Shown piece by piece: positions 8,269 through 15,507 of a stretch of DNA of 64,000 bases. Within the stretch, counting starts at the first letter, position 1, and each line of letters opens with the position of its first letter. Position numbers and translations under genes: made by a program. The stretch covers positions 1-64,000 of the forward strand of contig MEFP01000011.1 of assembly GCA_001725155.1 (NCBI GenBank), written 5' to 3'. Source of the stretch: Lysobacteraceae bacterium SCN 69-320 (GTDB taxonomy: Bacteria > Pseudomonadota > Gammaproteobacteria > Xanthomonadales > Rhodanobacteraceae). The notes under the pieces were generated by a model. It made no database searches. It saw nothing but the letters and a program-made list of their open reading frames with translations, and was not told the DNA's origin.

Positions 8269-8985
8269 ATGAGGCCTGCCGTTGCGTCATTGGCGATCCT
8301 GACCCTGGGCGCGGCTGGCGCCGTTGGCGCGGCCGGCCCCTATGCCTACGCCGGCCATGGCGGTTCGCCGGACTGGGCGCGCTGGAGCTACGGCCCCGTG
8401 CGCAACGACGAGGTCCAGCAGATCACCTTGCAGTTGCAGACCGGCAGCGCCGCGGCCGATCCCGACATGCATTTCGCATTCGGCCTGCGCGGCGGCGCGG
8501 CGCTGCGGCCGTGTCCGGTCAGCGACCTGCCGCCGTTCGCCGACGGCTGTCCGCTCGGTCGCGGCATCACCTTCGGCCATGTGCCCGACGGTTTCGGCAC
8601 CGGCGGCACCTGCACCGGCGTCGCGATCGAGCATTTCAGCCTCGGCTACGCCGGCGACCAGGCCATCGTCGCCGGCAGCTGCGTGCCGTTCCGCATCCTT
8701 CCGGGCCAGCGCTATGCGTTCATCGTGCGCGCAACGGCCGACAACGTCAGCTGGTGGCTGCTGCAACTGAGCTGGCTGCCGGCACGCGATCCGCAGACCG
8801 GCGCTGCCGGACTCGAACCGCAATGGAATTCCGTCGCCCGCGGCGGCTGCCTGGAGACGGCGGGCCGGCCCTGTCCCGAACTGGCCGAAGTCGACCAGGA
8901 CTATGGCGACGTGTTCGTCGCTTCGGGCTTCCTCAAGGCAGGCAGCTACTGGAGCGTCGAGGATCTGCGGATCCTGAGTTACTAG
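8269..8985 (+). CDS. Exported protein of unknown function
   Basis: A 238-residue protein. The ATG at 8269 has a GAGGAGAAGG ribosome site and starts a signal peptide cut near GAAGPYAYAG. The mature protein is rich in aromatic residues and has several cysteines that could pair in the periplasm (RPCPVS, DGCPLG, GGTCTG, GSCVPF, GGCLE, RPCPE). Secondary structure looks mainly beta. No family was recognised. It stands alone, with the pcp operon converging from the right across a repeat-filled spacer. Confidence 0.5.
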   Translation: MRPAVASLAILTLGAAGAVGAAGPYAYAGHGGSPDWARWSYGPVRNDEVQQITLQLQTGSAAADPDMHFAFGLRGGAALRPCPVSDLPPFADGCPLGRGITFGHVPDGFGTGGTCTGVAIEHFSLGYAGDQAIVAGSCVPFRILPGQRYAFIVRATADNVSWWLLQLSWLPARDPQTGAAGLEPQWNSVARGGCLETAGRPCPELAEVDQDYGDVFVASGFLKAGSYWSVEDLRILSY

Positions 8986-9040
8986 GCTTCGGAGACGCGA
9001 GCGTGTCCGGGGTTTTGCGTTCGCATTGATCGAACAGAGC

Positions 9041-9307
9041 AACCCCATCCCCACCCATGCCCTCCGGCCCGTTGGGCGTTCAAGGCCGTCAGAACCTGCT
9101 GTTCTGAGCGACGGCCTTTCACCCCTCGAAGGGGAGGGTTTTTCCCGCTCGCTGAAGCGGCGCGGCAACTGCCACACACCGCGACTTGATGAAGTATTCG
9201 GAGGGGCACAAAACGCACCGCGATAACCCTGGAGTATTCGACGGCCGCAAAGCGCGCCTCGATAACCCTCCCCTTCAAGGGGAGGGCATGGGTGGGGATG
9301 GGGTTGC
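9041..9307. repeat. Second copy of the inverted-repeat module, one arm interrupted
   Basis: The unit seen at 3565-3840 recurs in inverted orientation at about 9041-9145 and 9264-9307. In the left copy the hairpin CCCTCC/GGGGAGGG is split by an extra ~60 bases at about 9067-9124. That extra piece holds its own hairpin AAGGCCGTC/GACGGCCTT, so it looks like a palindrome inserted into the loop of another palindrome. The module fills most of the 457-base spacer between two converging genes, and no gene is visible there. Confidence 0.75.
9192..9269. repeat. Degenerate ~40-base tandem direct repeat
   Basis: AGTATTCG at 9193-9200 recurs at 9233-9240, and CGATAACCCT at 9221-9230 recurs at 9260-9269. 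This gives two tandem units of about 39-40 bases with a diverged centre (both contain a GC-CAAA-CGC-like core). It lies between the arms of the inverted-repeat module. Confidence 0.6.
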
Positions 9308-9442
9308 TTTGCAGGTGAAGCCAGCATCGCTGCAATCGTGAAGGGGCAAGCGCTTCGATCAATTCCTGATCTGCCGCGAAAACGCGACGAAAACCCGCCG
9401 TTTTCCCAGCGCGTTCTCGCGTCGGAGAACGGGCTCAAGCCT

Positions 9443-10099
9443 TCAATGCGTCGCACCGCCGCCCAGGCGCCGGTCGCGGCGGGTCGTCAGTGCGGTGCCG
9501 ACGATGAGCCGCAGGCTCGTCACGATCGTGTCGAGCGCGAGGCTCGGTGCGCCCGGATGCGCGACGGCCTGTTCCGGCAGGAACGGGATGTGCACGAAAC
9601 CGCCGCGGACCTGCGGTTTTTCGCGCAACGCGTGCATGAGGCCGTAGAAGACGTGATTGCAGACGAAGGTGCCGGCGGTCTGCGAGATTTCCGCGGGCAG
9701 GCCGGCCTTCTGCAGCGCGGCGAGCTGGGCCTTGATCGGCAGGCTCGTGAAATACGCGGCCGGCCCGCCGCGCACGATCGCGCGGTCTATCGGCTGCTTG
9801 CCGGCGTTGTCGGGGATGCGCGCATCGTCGACGTTGATCGCGACGCGCTCCAGCGACACGCGCGAACGGCCGCCGGCCTGGCCGACGCAGACCACGAGGG
9901 CGGGCTTGCTGCGTGTCAGCGCCGCGCGCAGGCGGCGCAGCGATGTACCGAAGCAGGTCGGCAGCTGTTCGGCGACCACGTGATGACCGTGCACGAGTTC
10001 GCCGTCGAGACGGCGGACGGCTTCCCAGGACGGATTCAGGCTTTCGCCGCCGAACGGATCGAAACCGGTCAGCAGCACGCGCGGCAGCGGGGTGTTCAT
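9443..10099 (-). CDS. pcp: Pyroglutamyl-peptidase I
   Basis: Cysteine peptidase (family C15) that removes N-terminal pyroglutamate from peptides in the cytosol. The GFDPFGG start motif is at residues 12-18. The expected triad is visible as Glu84 in the GRSRVSLERVA segment, Cys147 in GTFVCNHVFYG and His170 in VHIPFLPEQ. The length of 218 residues is typical. It is the last gene of the 5-oxoproline operon and its start overlaps the DUF979 stop by 4 bases. The released 5-oxoproline would feed the PxpABC enzyme encoded upstream. Confidence 0.95.
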   Translation of the reverse strand: MNTPLPRVLLTGFDPFGGESLNPSWEAVRRLDGELVHGHHVVAEQLPTCFGTSLRRLRAALTRSKPALVVCVGQAGGRSRVSLERVAINVDDARIPDNAGKQPIDRAIVRGGPAAYFTSLPIKAQLAALQKAGLPAEISQTAGTFVCNHVFYGLMHALREKPQVRGGFVHIPFLPEQAVAHPGAPSLALDTIVTSLRLIVGTALTTRRDRRLGGGATH

Positions 10100-11067
10100 C
10101 GGAAGGCCAGGAAATACATCAGGGTGATGTTGGTCGCGGCCAGCAGCAGCGCGGTCAGCGCCTGGCTGCGGATCACGCCGTAGGGATCGCGCAGTTCCAG
10201 CAGCACGGCCGGCACGATGTTGAAGTTAGCGGCCATCGGCGTCAGCAAGGTGCCGCAGTAGCCCGTCAGCATGCCGAGCGCGCCGACCACGGCCGGGTCG
10301 GCGCCGTGCTGGCGGATCAGCAGCGGCAGTCCTATGCCGCCGGTCATGACCGGGAACGCGGCGAATCCGTTGCCCATGATCACGGTGAACACGATCATGC
10401 CGACGCCGTAGGCGATGGTGCAGGCCAGCCGGCTGTCGGTCGCGATCAACTGGCCGATCAGCGCGGCGACGGCATTGCCGACGCCGGTGGCCTCGAACAC
10501 GCCGCCCAGCGCGGCCAGCAGCATCGGCAGCACGACGGCCCAGCCGAGCTGGTCGAGCAGCCGGCTCGATTCGCGCAGGGCCTGCGCGGGCCGGCTGCGT
10601 GTGATGGAGAGGGCGAACGCGACGGCGATGCAGCAGCCCAGGGCGAGCGCCGGCACGGTCGCGTTGCCGGCCGGGAACAGGCGCCAGTCGCCGGCGACGA
10701 GGTAAGGCGCGGCCAGGAACAATACGGTCGTGACCAGCGGAATCATGAGCGCCGGGACGAACAACTGGTGGCCGAGCCGCTGCGCCGAGGCCGTGCGCGC
10801 AGCGACGTCGCCGTCGCCGGCCGGTGCACGCTTGAGCAGGCCCGAACCGGCGAGCAGTGCCATCAGCACGACGGCCGCGCCGGCGAGCTGGGTCGGCAGG
10901 CGATTGCCGGCCTTGTCGGCCGCGAGGATCGCATCGCCGGCCGCGAACACGATCGCGATCAGCGCCCAGAACAACGCATTCGCCCAGCGCCGCGCGCGCA
11001 GATCGATCACGGCCGCCGCGCCGAGCACGAGGGCCGCGAGCCACCACACATAGCTCAGTGCGATCAT
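10096..11067 (-). CDS. DUF979 family membrane protein, putative 5-oxoproline permease subunit
   Basis: A 323-residue protein with about nine to ten membrane helices. The highly conserved-looking part is near the C-terminus (FTVIMGNGFAAFPVMTGG, then LTGYCGTLLTPMAANFN). The ATG at 11067 overlaps the stop of the DUF969 gene by 4 bases, and its own stop overlaps the pcp start. DUF969 and DUF979 genes are regularly found together next to pcp or pxp genes, which suggests a two-part transporter for 5-oxoproline or pyroglutamyl peptides. The transport role is inferred from context, not shown. Confidence 0.8.
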   Translation of the reverse strand: MIALSYVWWLAALVLGAAAVIDLRARRWANALFWALIAIVFAAGDAILAADKAGNRLPTQLAGAAVVLMALLAGSGLLKRAPAGDGDVAARTASAQRLGHQLFVPALMIPLVTTVLFLAAPYLVAGDWRLFPAGNATVPALALGCCIAVAFALSITRSRPAQALRESSRLLDQLGWAVVLPMLLAALGGVFEATGVGNAVAALIGQLIATDSRLACTIAYGVGMIVFTVIMGNGFAAFPVMTGGIGLPLLIRQHGADPAVVGALGMLTGYCGTLLTPMAANFNIVPAVLLELRDPYGVIRSQALTALLLAATNITLMYFLAFR

Positions 11068-11744
11068 GCGCGCGGCTCCGCGCTGCGCTTGAGGCCGTAC
11101 TGGAACACGACGATGCGCAGCGCATGGATCAGGAACGCGGCGATTGCCGTGGGTATGGCCCAGAGCGCGATGGACAGCGGTTCCAGATGGATGCCGTTGG
11201 CGGTGTAGAAGGTCTGGATCAGCAGCACCGCGCCGAAGGCGATGAAGATGTCCTCGCCGAAGAACAGGCCGACGTTGTCCGTCGCCGCGGCCAGGGCGCG
11301 CACGCGTTCGCGCTGCAGCTCGTCCAGGCCCGGCGCGGTCTTGCGCGCGGCGGCTTCGGCCATCGGCGCGATCAGCGGACGCACGGTCTGCGCATGGCCG
11401 CCGATCGAGGTCAGACCGAGCGCGCCGAGGATCTGGCGCAGCGCCATGTAGCAGATCAGCAGCAGCGACAGGCTCATGTAGTAGAGACCGGCGATCCAGC
11501 GCTGCGCATGCTCGCGCAGGCCGGCGTGTTCGAGCAGGCCGACCACGGGCAGGGTCAGCACGATCAGCAGCGGTGCGCGCGTCGCGACGAAGGATTTGCC
11601 GAGTAGCGCGAGCTGGTCGGCCAGCGGCAATCCCGCGGCGAAACCACTGACGAAGCCGGCCGCGACGACGACGAGCATGGGGTTCAGACGCGCGGCGAAA
11701 CCCGCGACGACGGCGGCGACGCCGAGCAATGGCCAGTAGTTCAT
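11064..11744 (-). CDS. DUF969 family membrane protein, putative 5-oxoproline permease subunit
   Basis: A 226-residue protein with about six membrane helices, starting MNYWPLLGVAAVV. A soluble loop around residues 120-150 carries the motif ATDNVGLFFGEDIF just before a hydrophobic segment; its acidic pair could line a substrate path. The start overlaps the pxpA stop by 4 bases and the stop overlaps the DUF979 start by 4 bases, which indicates tight translational coupling. It is always paired with DUF979 in the examples I know, so the two likely form one permease. Confidence 0.8.
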   Translation of the reverse strand: MNYWPLLGVAAVVAGFAARLNPMLVVVAAGFVSGFAAGLPLADQLALLGKSFVATRAPLLIVLTLPVVGLLEHAGLREHAQRWIAGLYYMSLSLLLICYMALRQILGALGLTSIGGHAQTVRPLIAPMAEAAARKTAPGLDELQRERVRALAAATDNVGLFFGEDIFIAFGAVLLIQTFYTANGIHLEPLSIALWAIPTAIAAFLIHALRIVVFQYGLKRSAEPRA

Positions 11745-12514
11745 GCCTGCGCGCCCCCAACCGGTGCGGCGATCGTGACGCCGGCCTCGCCTAGTGCGCT
11801 GCGCAGACGCCGTGCGAATGCCGCCGCATCGGGTCTGTCGCCATGGATGCACAAGGTGTCGGCCGCAATGGCGACGCGGCTGCCGTCGCCGGCGGTCGCT
11901 TCGCCGCGCAGCGCGATCGACAGTCCCTGCGCGACGGCTGCGTCGATGTCATGGATCACGGCGCCGGCGTCGCGTCGCGGCGTCAGGCTGCCGTCGGCGC
12001 GATAGCGGCGGTCGCAGAACGCTTCGGCGGCGACGGCGAGGCCGGCCGCGCGCCCGGCCTGCGGCAGGGCGCTGCCGGCCAGGCCGACGAGGATCAGGCC
12101 GCGGTCGAAATCGGCGACGGCCGCGGCGATCGCCGCGGCCAGGGCCGCATCGCGCGCGGCCATGTTGTACAGCGCGCCATGCGGCTTGACGTGGTGCAGC
12201 GCGCCGCCGGCGCCGCGCGCGAATGCGGCCAGCGCGCCGATCTGGTACAGGGTCAGCGCATACGCTTCGTCGGCGCTGACCGCGAGTTCGCGACGGCCGA
12301 AGCCCTGCAGATCGGGCAGCGACGGATGCGCGCCGATCGCCACACCGCGCGCGACGGCCAACTGCACGGTGCGCCGCATCGTGTCGGGATCGCCCGCATG
12401 GAACCCGCAGGCGACATTGGCCGAGCTGATCTGTGCCAGCACGGCCTCGTCCTCGCCCATGCGCCAGGCGCCGTAGGACTCGCCGAGATCGCAGTTCAGG
12501 TCTATGGAGCGCAT
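11741..12514 (-). CDS. pxpA: 5-oxoprolinase subunit A (LamB/YcsF family)
   Basis: PxpA of the prokaryotic ATP-dependent 5-oxoprolinase, which opens 5-oxoproline to glutamate together with PxpB and PxpC. The start IDLNCDLGESYGAW and the conserved segments ANVACGFHAGDP, GAHPSLPDLQGFGRR, VKPHGALYN and CIHGDRP identify the LamB/YcsF family. The length of 257 residues is normal. The ATG at 12514 lies 13 bases inside the end of pxpC. The gene is third in the pxpB-pxpC-pxpA order. Confidence 0.95.
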   Translation of the reverse strand: MRSIDLNCDLGESYGAWRMGEDEAVLAQISSANVACGFHAGDPDTMRRTVQLAVARGVAIGAHPSLPDLQGFGRRELAVSADEAYALTLYQIGALAAFARGAGGALHHVKPHGALYNMAARDAALAAAIAAAVADFDRGLILVGLAGSALPQAGRAAGLAVAAEAFCDRRYRADGSLTPRRDAGAVIHDIDAAVAQGLSIALRGEATAGDGSRVAIAADTLCIHGDRPDAAAFARRLRSALGEAGVTIAAPVGGAQA

Positions 12515-13479
12515 CGGAGTTCCTGCAGTCGTTGTCGTAAATGGTCGTGCAGCCGCGCCAGCGCGGTCGCGTGACGGCGGCGCAGCGCTTCGGCTTCGTC
12601 GGGTTCGATCAGGGCCAGCCGCACCGTCTCGCCGGGCCGACGCTGGGCCAGATGCGGCTGGTCCGTCGCGATCAGATGGGCGATGCGCGGATAGCCGCCG
12701 GTGGTCGGGTGTTCCGCCGCGAGCATGATGGGCTGGCCGCCGGGCGGCAACTGCAGGGTGCCCGCGGTGACGGCCGCGGACACCAGCTCCAGCGGCGCGG
12801 TCAGCTGCAGCGCCGGGCCGAGCAGGCGCACGCCGACGCGATTGGATTCGGCCGCGATGTGGAACGGTTCGCTCAGCAGCGATTTGCGCGACGCGGGATC
12901 CAGCGCATCGAAATGGCTGCCGCGCAGTACGCGCAGCACGCGCGCCGGTGCCGGATCGAACCAGGGCCACGGCATCAGCGACCAGGCGGGCGTGCGGCGC
13001 AGCCACGGCCGTGCGGCGTCGCTCAGCGGCAACTGGTCGCCGGTCTGCAGCGCGCGCCCGTCGCAGGGACCCAGGCCGGCGTTGACGTCGACGCTGCGGC
13101 TGCCGAGCACCGGCGCAACGGCGATGCCGCCGGCCACGGCGAGATAGCCGCGCGCACCGCGGCGCAGGCCGGCCGCATCGAGCACCTGGCCGGCGGCAAC
13201 CGGCAGCGGCCGCCAGGTCGGCAGCGGCGCGCCGTCCAGACGCAGCTCGCCGTCGGCGCCGCACCAGGCGATGCAGGCGTCGGCCGTGAAGCGCAGGCGC
13301 GGTCCGTTCAAGGTGCATTCGAGCGCGGCGGCACCGGCGTCGTTGCCGACGAGCCAGTTCGCCAGGGTCAGCGCGTTGCTATCCATCGCGCCGGCACCGC
13401 CGACGCCGATCGCGGCGTGGCCGCGGCGGCCGAGATCCTGCACGCTGCTGAGCAGGCCGGGACGCAGGACTTCGATCAT
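12502..13479 (-). CDS. pxpC: 5-oxoprolinase subunit C (KipA/biotin-dependent carboxyltransferase-like)
   Basis: PxpC subunit of 5-oxoprolinase, 325 residues. The family N-terminus is visible (IEVLRPGLLSSVQDLGRRGH), followed by GAMDSNALTLANWLVGN, the GYLAVAGGIAVAPVLGSRSVD segment and ESNRVGVRLLGP. The conserved C-terminal part contains AEHPTTGGYPRIAHLI. It overlaps pxpB by 4 bases upstream and pxpA by 13 bases downstream. The older annotation as allophanate hydrolase subunit 2 or KipA is less likely given the complete pxpABC set. Confidence 0.94.
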   Translation of the reverse strand: MIEVLRPGLLSSVQDLGRRGHAAIGVGGAGAMDSNALTLANWLVGNDAGAAALECTLNGPRLRFTADACIAWCGADGELRLDGAPLPTWRPLPVAAGQVLDAAGLRRGARGYLAVAGGIAVAPVLGSRSVDVNAGLGPCDGRALQTGDQLPLSDAARPWLRRTPAWSLMPWPWFDPAPARVLRVLRGSHFDALDPASRKSLLSEPFHIAAESNRVGVRLLGPALQLTAPLELVSAAVTAGTLQLPPGGQPIMLAAEHPTTGGYPRIAHLIATDQPHLAQRRPGETVRLALIEPDEAEALRRRHATALARLHDHLRQRLQELRCAP

Positions 13480-14192
13480 GCCGACGGCTGCGCCTCCTGC
13501 AGTGCGGCGAATTCGGCTGCGGTCACCGCGCGAAAGCGCACGCGCTGGCCTGCTGCCAGGCGGTTCGGCGGCGAGGCGTGCGCATCGAACAGGGTCAGCG
13601 GCGTGCGGCCGATCAGGTTCCAGCCGCCGGGCAGCGCGCGCGGATAGATGCCGGTCTGCAGCCCGCCGATCGCGACGGAGCCGGCCGGCACGCGCGTGCG
13701 CGGACTCGCGCGACGCGGCTGCTGCAGCCGCGCGTCGAGGCCGAGCAGATACGGAAAGCCCGCGGCGAAGCCGAGCATGGCGACGCGATACTCAACGGCC
13801 GCGTGGCGTGCAATGAACTCCTCGACAGGCAGGCCGCTGCGTTGTGCCGCCGCGGCCAGATCCGGGCCGTGTTCGCCGCCGTAGCAGACCGGGACTTCGA
13901 TCAGCACAGCGGAGGCGGCCGTCGTGGCCGGCGGCGTGGCGAAGGCGCGCGTCAGCGCGGCGACGCAGTGCTGCGCCGGCGTGACGCCGTCGGCCTGCCA
14001 CTGCGCCGGATCGAACACCACGGCGAGGCTGGCATACGCCGGCACGAGCTCGATGATGCCGGGCAGGGCGAGCGCGGCGAGATGGCGCGCGGCCGCGTGC
14101 ACTTCGGCATTGACGGTCGCGTCGATGCGGTCGCCGAAATGCAGCAGCACGGCGCTGTCGCCGAGTGGCTCGATCGCGCGCAGCCCGCTCAT
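13476..14192 (-). CDS. pxpB: 5-oxoprolinase subunit B (KipI family)
   Basis: PxpB subunit, 238 residues. Typical features are the start IEPLGDSAVLLHFGDRID, the PVCYGGEHGPDLAAAA segment, FAAGFPYLLGLD and the PRTRVPAGSVAIGGLQTGIYP motif with PGGWNLIGRTP. The start overlaps the HIT gene stop by 4 bases. PxpB and PxpC probably form the ATP-using half of the enzyme. KipI, which inhibits a sporulation kinase in Bacillus, is a homologue, but the operon context favours 5-oxoproline metabolism. Confidence 0.94.
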   Translation of the reverse strand: MSGLRAIEPLGDSAVLLHFGDRIDATVNAEVHAAARHLAALALPGIIELVPAYASLAVVFDPAQWQADGVTPAQHCVAALTRAFATPPATTAASAVLIEVPVCYGGEHGPDLAAAAQRSGLPVEEFIARHAAVEYRVAMLGFAAGFPYLLGLDARLQQPRRASPRTRVPAGSVAIGGLQTGIYPRALPGGWNLIGRTPLTLFDAHASPPNRLAAGQRVRFRAVTAAEFAALQEAQPSA

Positions 14193-14614
14193 TCGGCGGC
14201 GGGCAGGGCCAGGCCCGCGCGCAGCAGGCCGAGCACACGATCACGTTCGTCCTCCGTATAGCGCAGCCGTTCGCCCACACCCCAGACCGGCCGCGGCCAG
14301 GCCGCGTCGCCGACGTGGCGCGCGATCACATGCACGTGCAGCTGCGCGACGACATTCCCCAGCGTCGCTATGTTCATCTTGTCGGGACGCGTGATCGCGT
14401 GCAGCACGTGGGCGAGGCGGTTGATCTCGTCAAGCAGCTCATGCTGCTGCTCGCGCGGCAGTTCGACGAGCTCGCGCAGGCCGGCGATGCGCGGCACCAG
14501 GATCAGCCACGGAAAGCGCAGGTCGTCCATCAGCAGCACGCGCGACAGGCCAAGCTCGCCGACGACGAAGCAGTCGGCCGCCAGGCGCGGGTCCAGCGCG
14601 AACGGCGCGCTCAT
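14189..14614 (-). CDS. HIT-domain protein
   Basis: A 141-residue histidine-triad protein, probably a nucleotide hydrolase or transferase. The triad region reads AQLHVHVIARHVGD: the first His of HxHxH is Gln91, while His93 (expected nucleophile) and His95 remain. This Gln variant is common in one proteobacterial HIT branch. N-terminal RFPWLILVPR and PDKMNIATLGN segments also fit. It overlaps pxpB and the hydrolase gene by 4 bases each, so it is translated with the 5-oxoproline operon. A link to ATP-dependent 5-oxoprolinase, for example hydrolysis of a side-product nucleotide, is only a guess. Confidence 0.85.
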   Translation of the reverse strand: MSAPFALDPRLAADCFVVGELGLSRVLLMDDLRFPWLILVPRIAGLRELVELPREQQHELLDEINRLAHVLHAITRPDKMNIATLGNVVAQLHVHVIARHVGDAAWPRPVWGVGERLRYTEDERDRVLGLLRAGLALPAAE

Positions 14615-15282
14615 GCGCCGTCTCCGAGTTCGCGCGCGAAGAAGGCCAGGCTGCGTTCGCGCGCGAGTGCGGCCGCGGCCGGGTCGTAGTCGGCGCGCAT
14701 GTCGCAGTTGAAGCCGTGGCCGGCGGCGTAGAGATGGATTTCCGCCTGCGGCTGTTTTTGCCGATGCAGCGCGACGTGCTCGGGCGGAATGATCGGATCG
14801 CGTTCGCCGAGGTGGAACAGCAGCGGCGCCCGCGCCCGCTCGTCGAGAAACGGCACGCTGCGGCCGCCGTAGTAGACCACGGCCGGCAGGCCCAGCCGCG
14901 TCGCGCAGAGAAAGGCGACCGTGCCGCCCCAGCAGTAGCCGACCACGCCCTTGCGGCCGGCCGAGGCGATGGCCTGTGCCGCACTCGCGACGCTTTCCAC
15001 CGCGCGCTCGAAACCGACTTCGGCGACGAGGCTGCGTCCGCGTGCGACGCCGGCTTCGTCGTAGTCGAGTTCCACGCCGCTCTCGACGTAGTCGAACAGG
15101 GCCGGCGCGATCGCGACGTAGCCGGCCTGCGCATAGCCGTCGACGACGCGGCGGATATGCGCGTTGACGCCGAAGATCTCCTGCACGACGACGATGCCGC
15201 CGCGTGGCGCCTGCGCCGGGTCGGCGCGATACGCGCCGATGCAGTGCATGCCCGGCGTCGGAATCGTGATGAACTGTCCCAT
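14611..15282 (-). CDS. Dienelactone hydrolase family protein
   Basis: A 223-residue alpha/beta hydrolase of the carboxymethylenebutenolidase type. The expected residues are visible: Glu35 in VVQEIFG, nucleophile Cys117 in GYCWGG, Asp162 in GERDPIIP and His189 in AAGHGFNC. It is the first gene of the eight-gene operon, with a GGAGGATC ribosome site and a 4-base overlap with the HIT gene. No chloroaromatic pathway genes are nearby, so the substrate may be a lactone or lactam-like metabolite linked to the operon. The substrate is not known. Confidence 0.88.
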   Translation of the reverse strand: MGQFITIPTPGMHCIGAYRADPAQAPRGGIVVVQEIFGVNAHIRRVVDGYAQAGYVAIAPALFDYVESGVELDYDEAGVARGRSLVAEVGFERAVESVASAAQAIASAGRKGVVGYCWGGTVAFLCATRLGLPAVVYYGGRSVPFLDERARAPLLFHLGERDPIIPPEHVALHRQKQPQAEIHLYAAGHGFNCDMRADYDPAAAALARERSLAFFARELGDGA

Positions 15283-15313
15283 GCGCAGATCCTCCGTGGC
15301 GGGGCGCCGTCGC

Positions 15314-15342
15314 AGAGTAGCCAGCCGCGCGGCATTCGGAAA
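15314..15342 (-). promoter_or_regulatory. Candidate promoter of the 5-oxoproline operon
   Basis: On the minus strand TTTCCG (15342-15337) and TACTCT (15319-15314) are separated by 17 bases and lie about 32 bases before the hydrolase ATG. Match to the sigma-70 consensus is moderate. No operator was recognised in the 225-base spacer. Confidence 0.35.
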
Positions 15343-15507
15343 CCTCGGCGATTGCGCGGTTTGCGCAGGCAGCGGAATCCGCAGCGCGTCCGCAGGGCGC
15401 CGGCCGGTACGGGGGCGGACGGGCGGGTGGACGCCGCCCCCGAATCCTGCGCGCCGCGCCGGCGGCCCGTGCTTGCGGCGCGGAAAGACGGTGCCGGCCG
15501 GCGGCGC

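Noticed and set aside
9041-9307. Possible CRISPR-like array from repeated units
   Set aside because: Units are inverted, only two to four in number, without regular spacers or cas genes.
9026-9362. Short frames on both strands in the spacer before pcp
   Set aside because: They consist of translated repeat units shared with 3565-3840.
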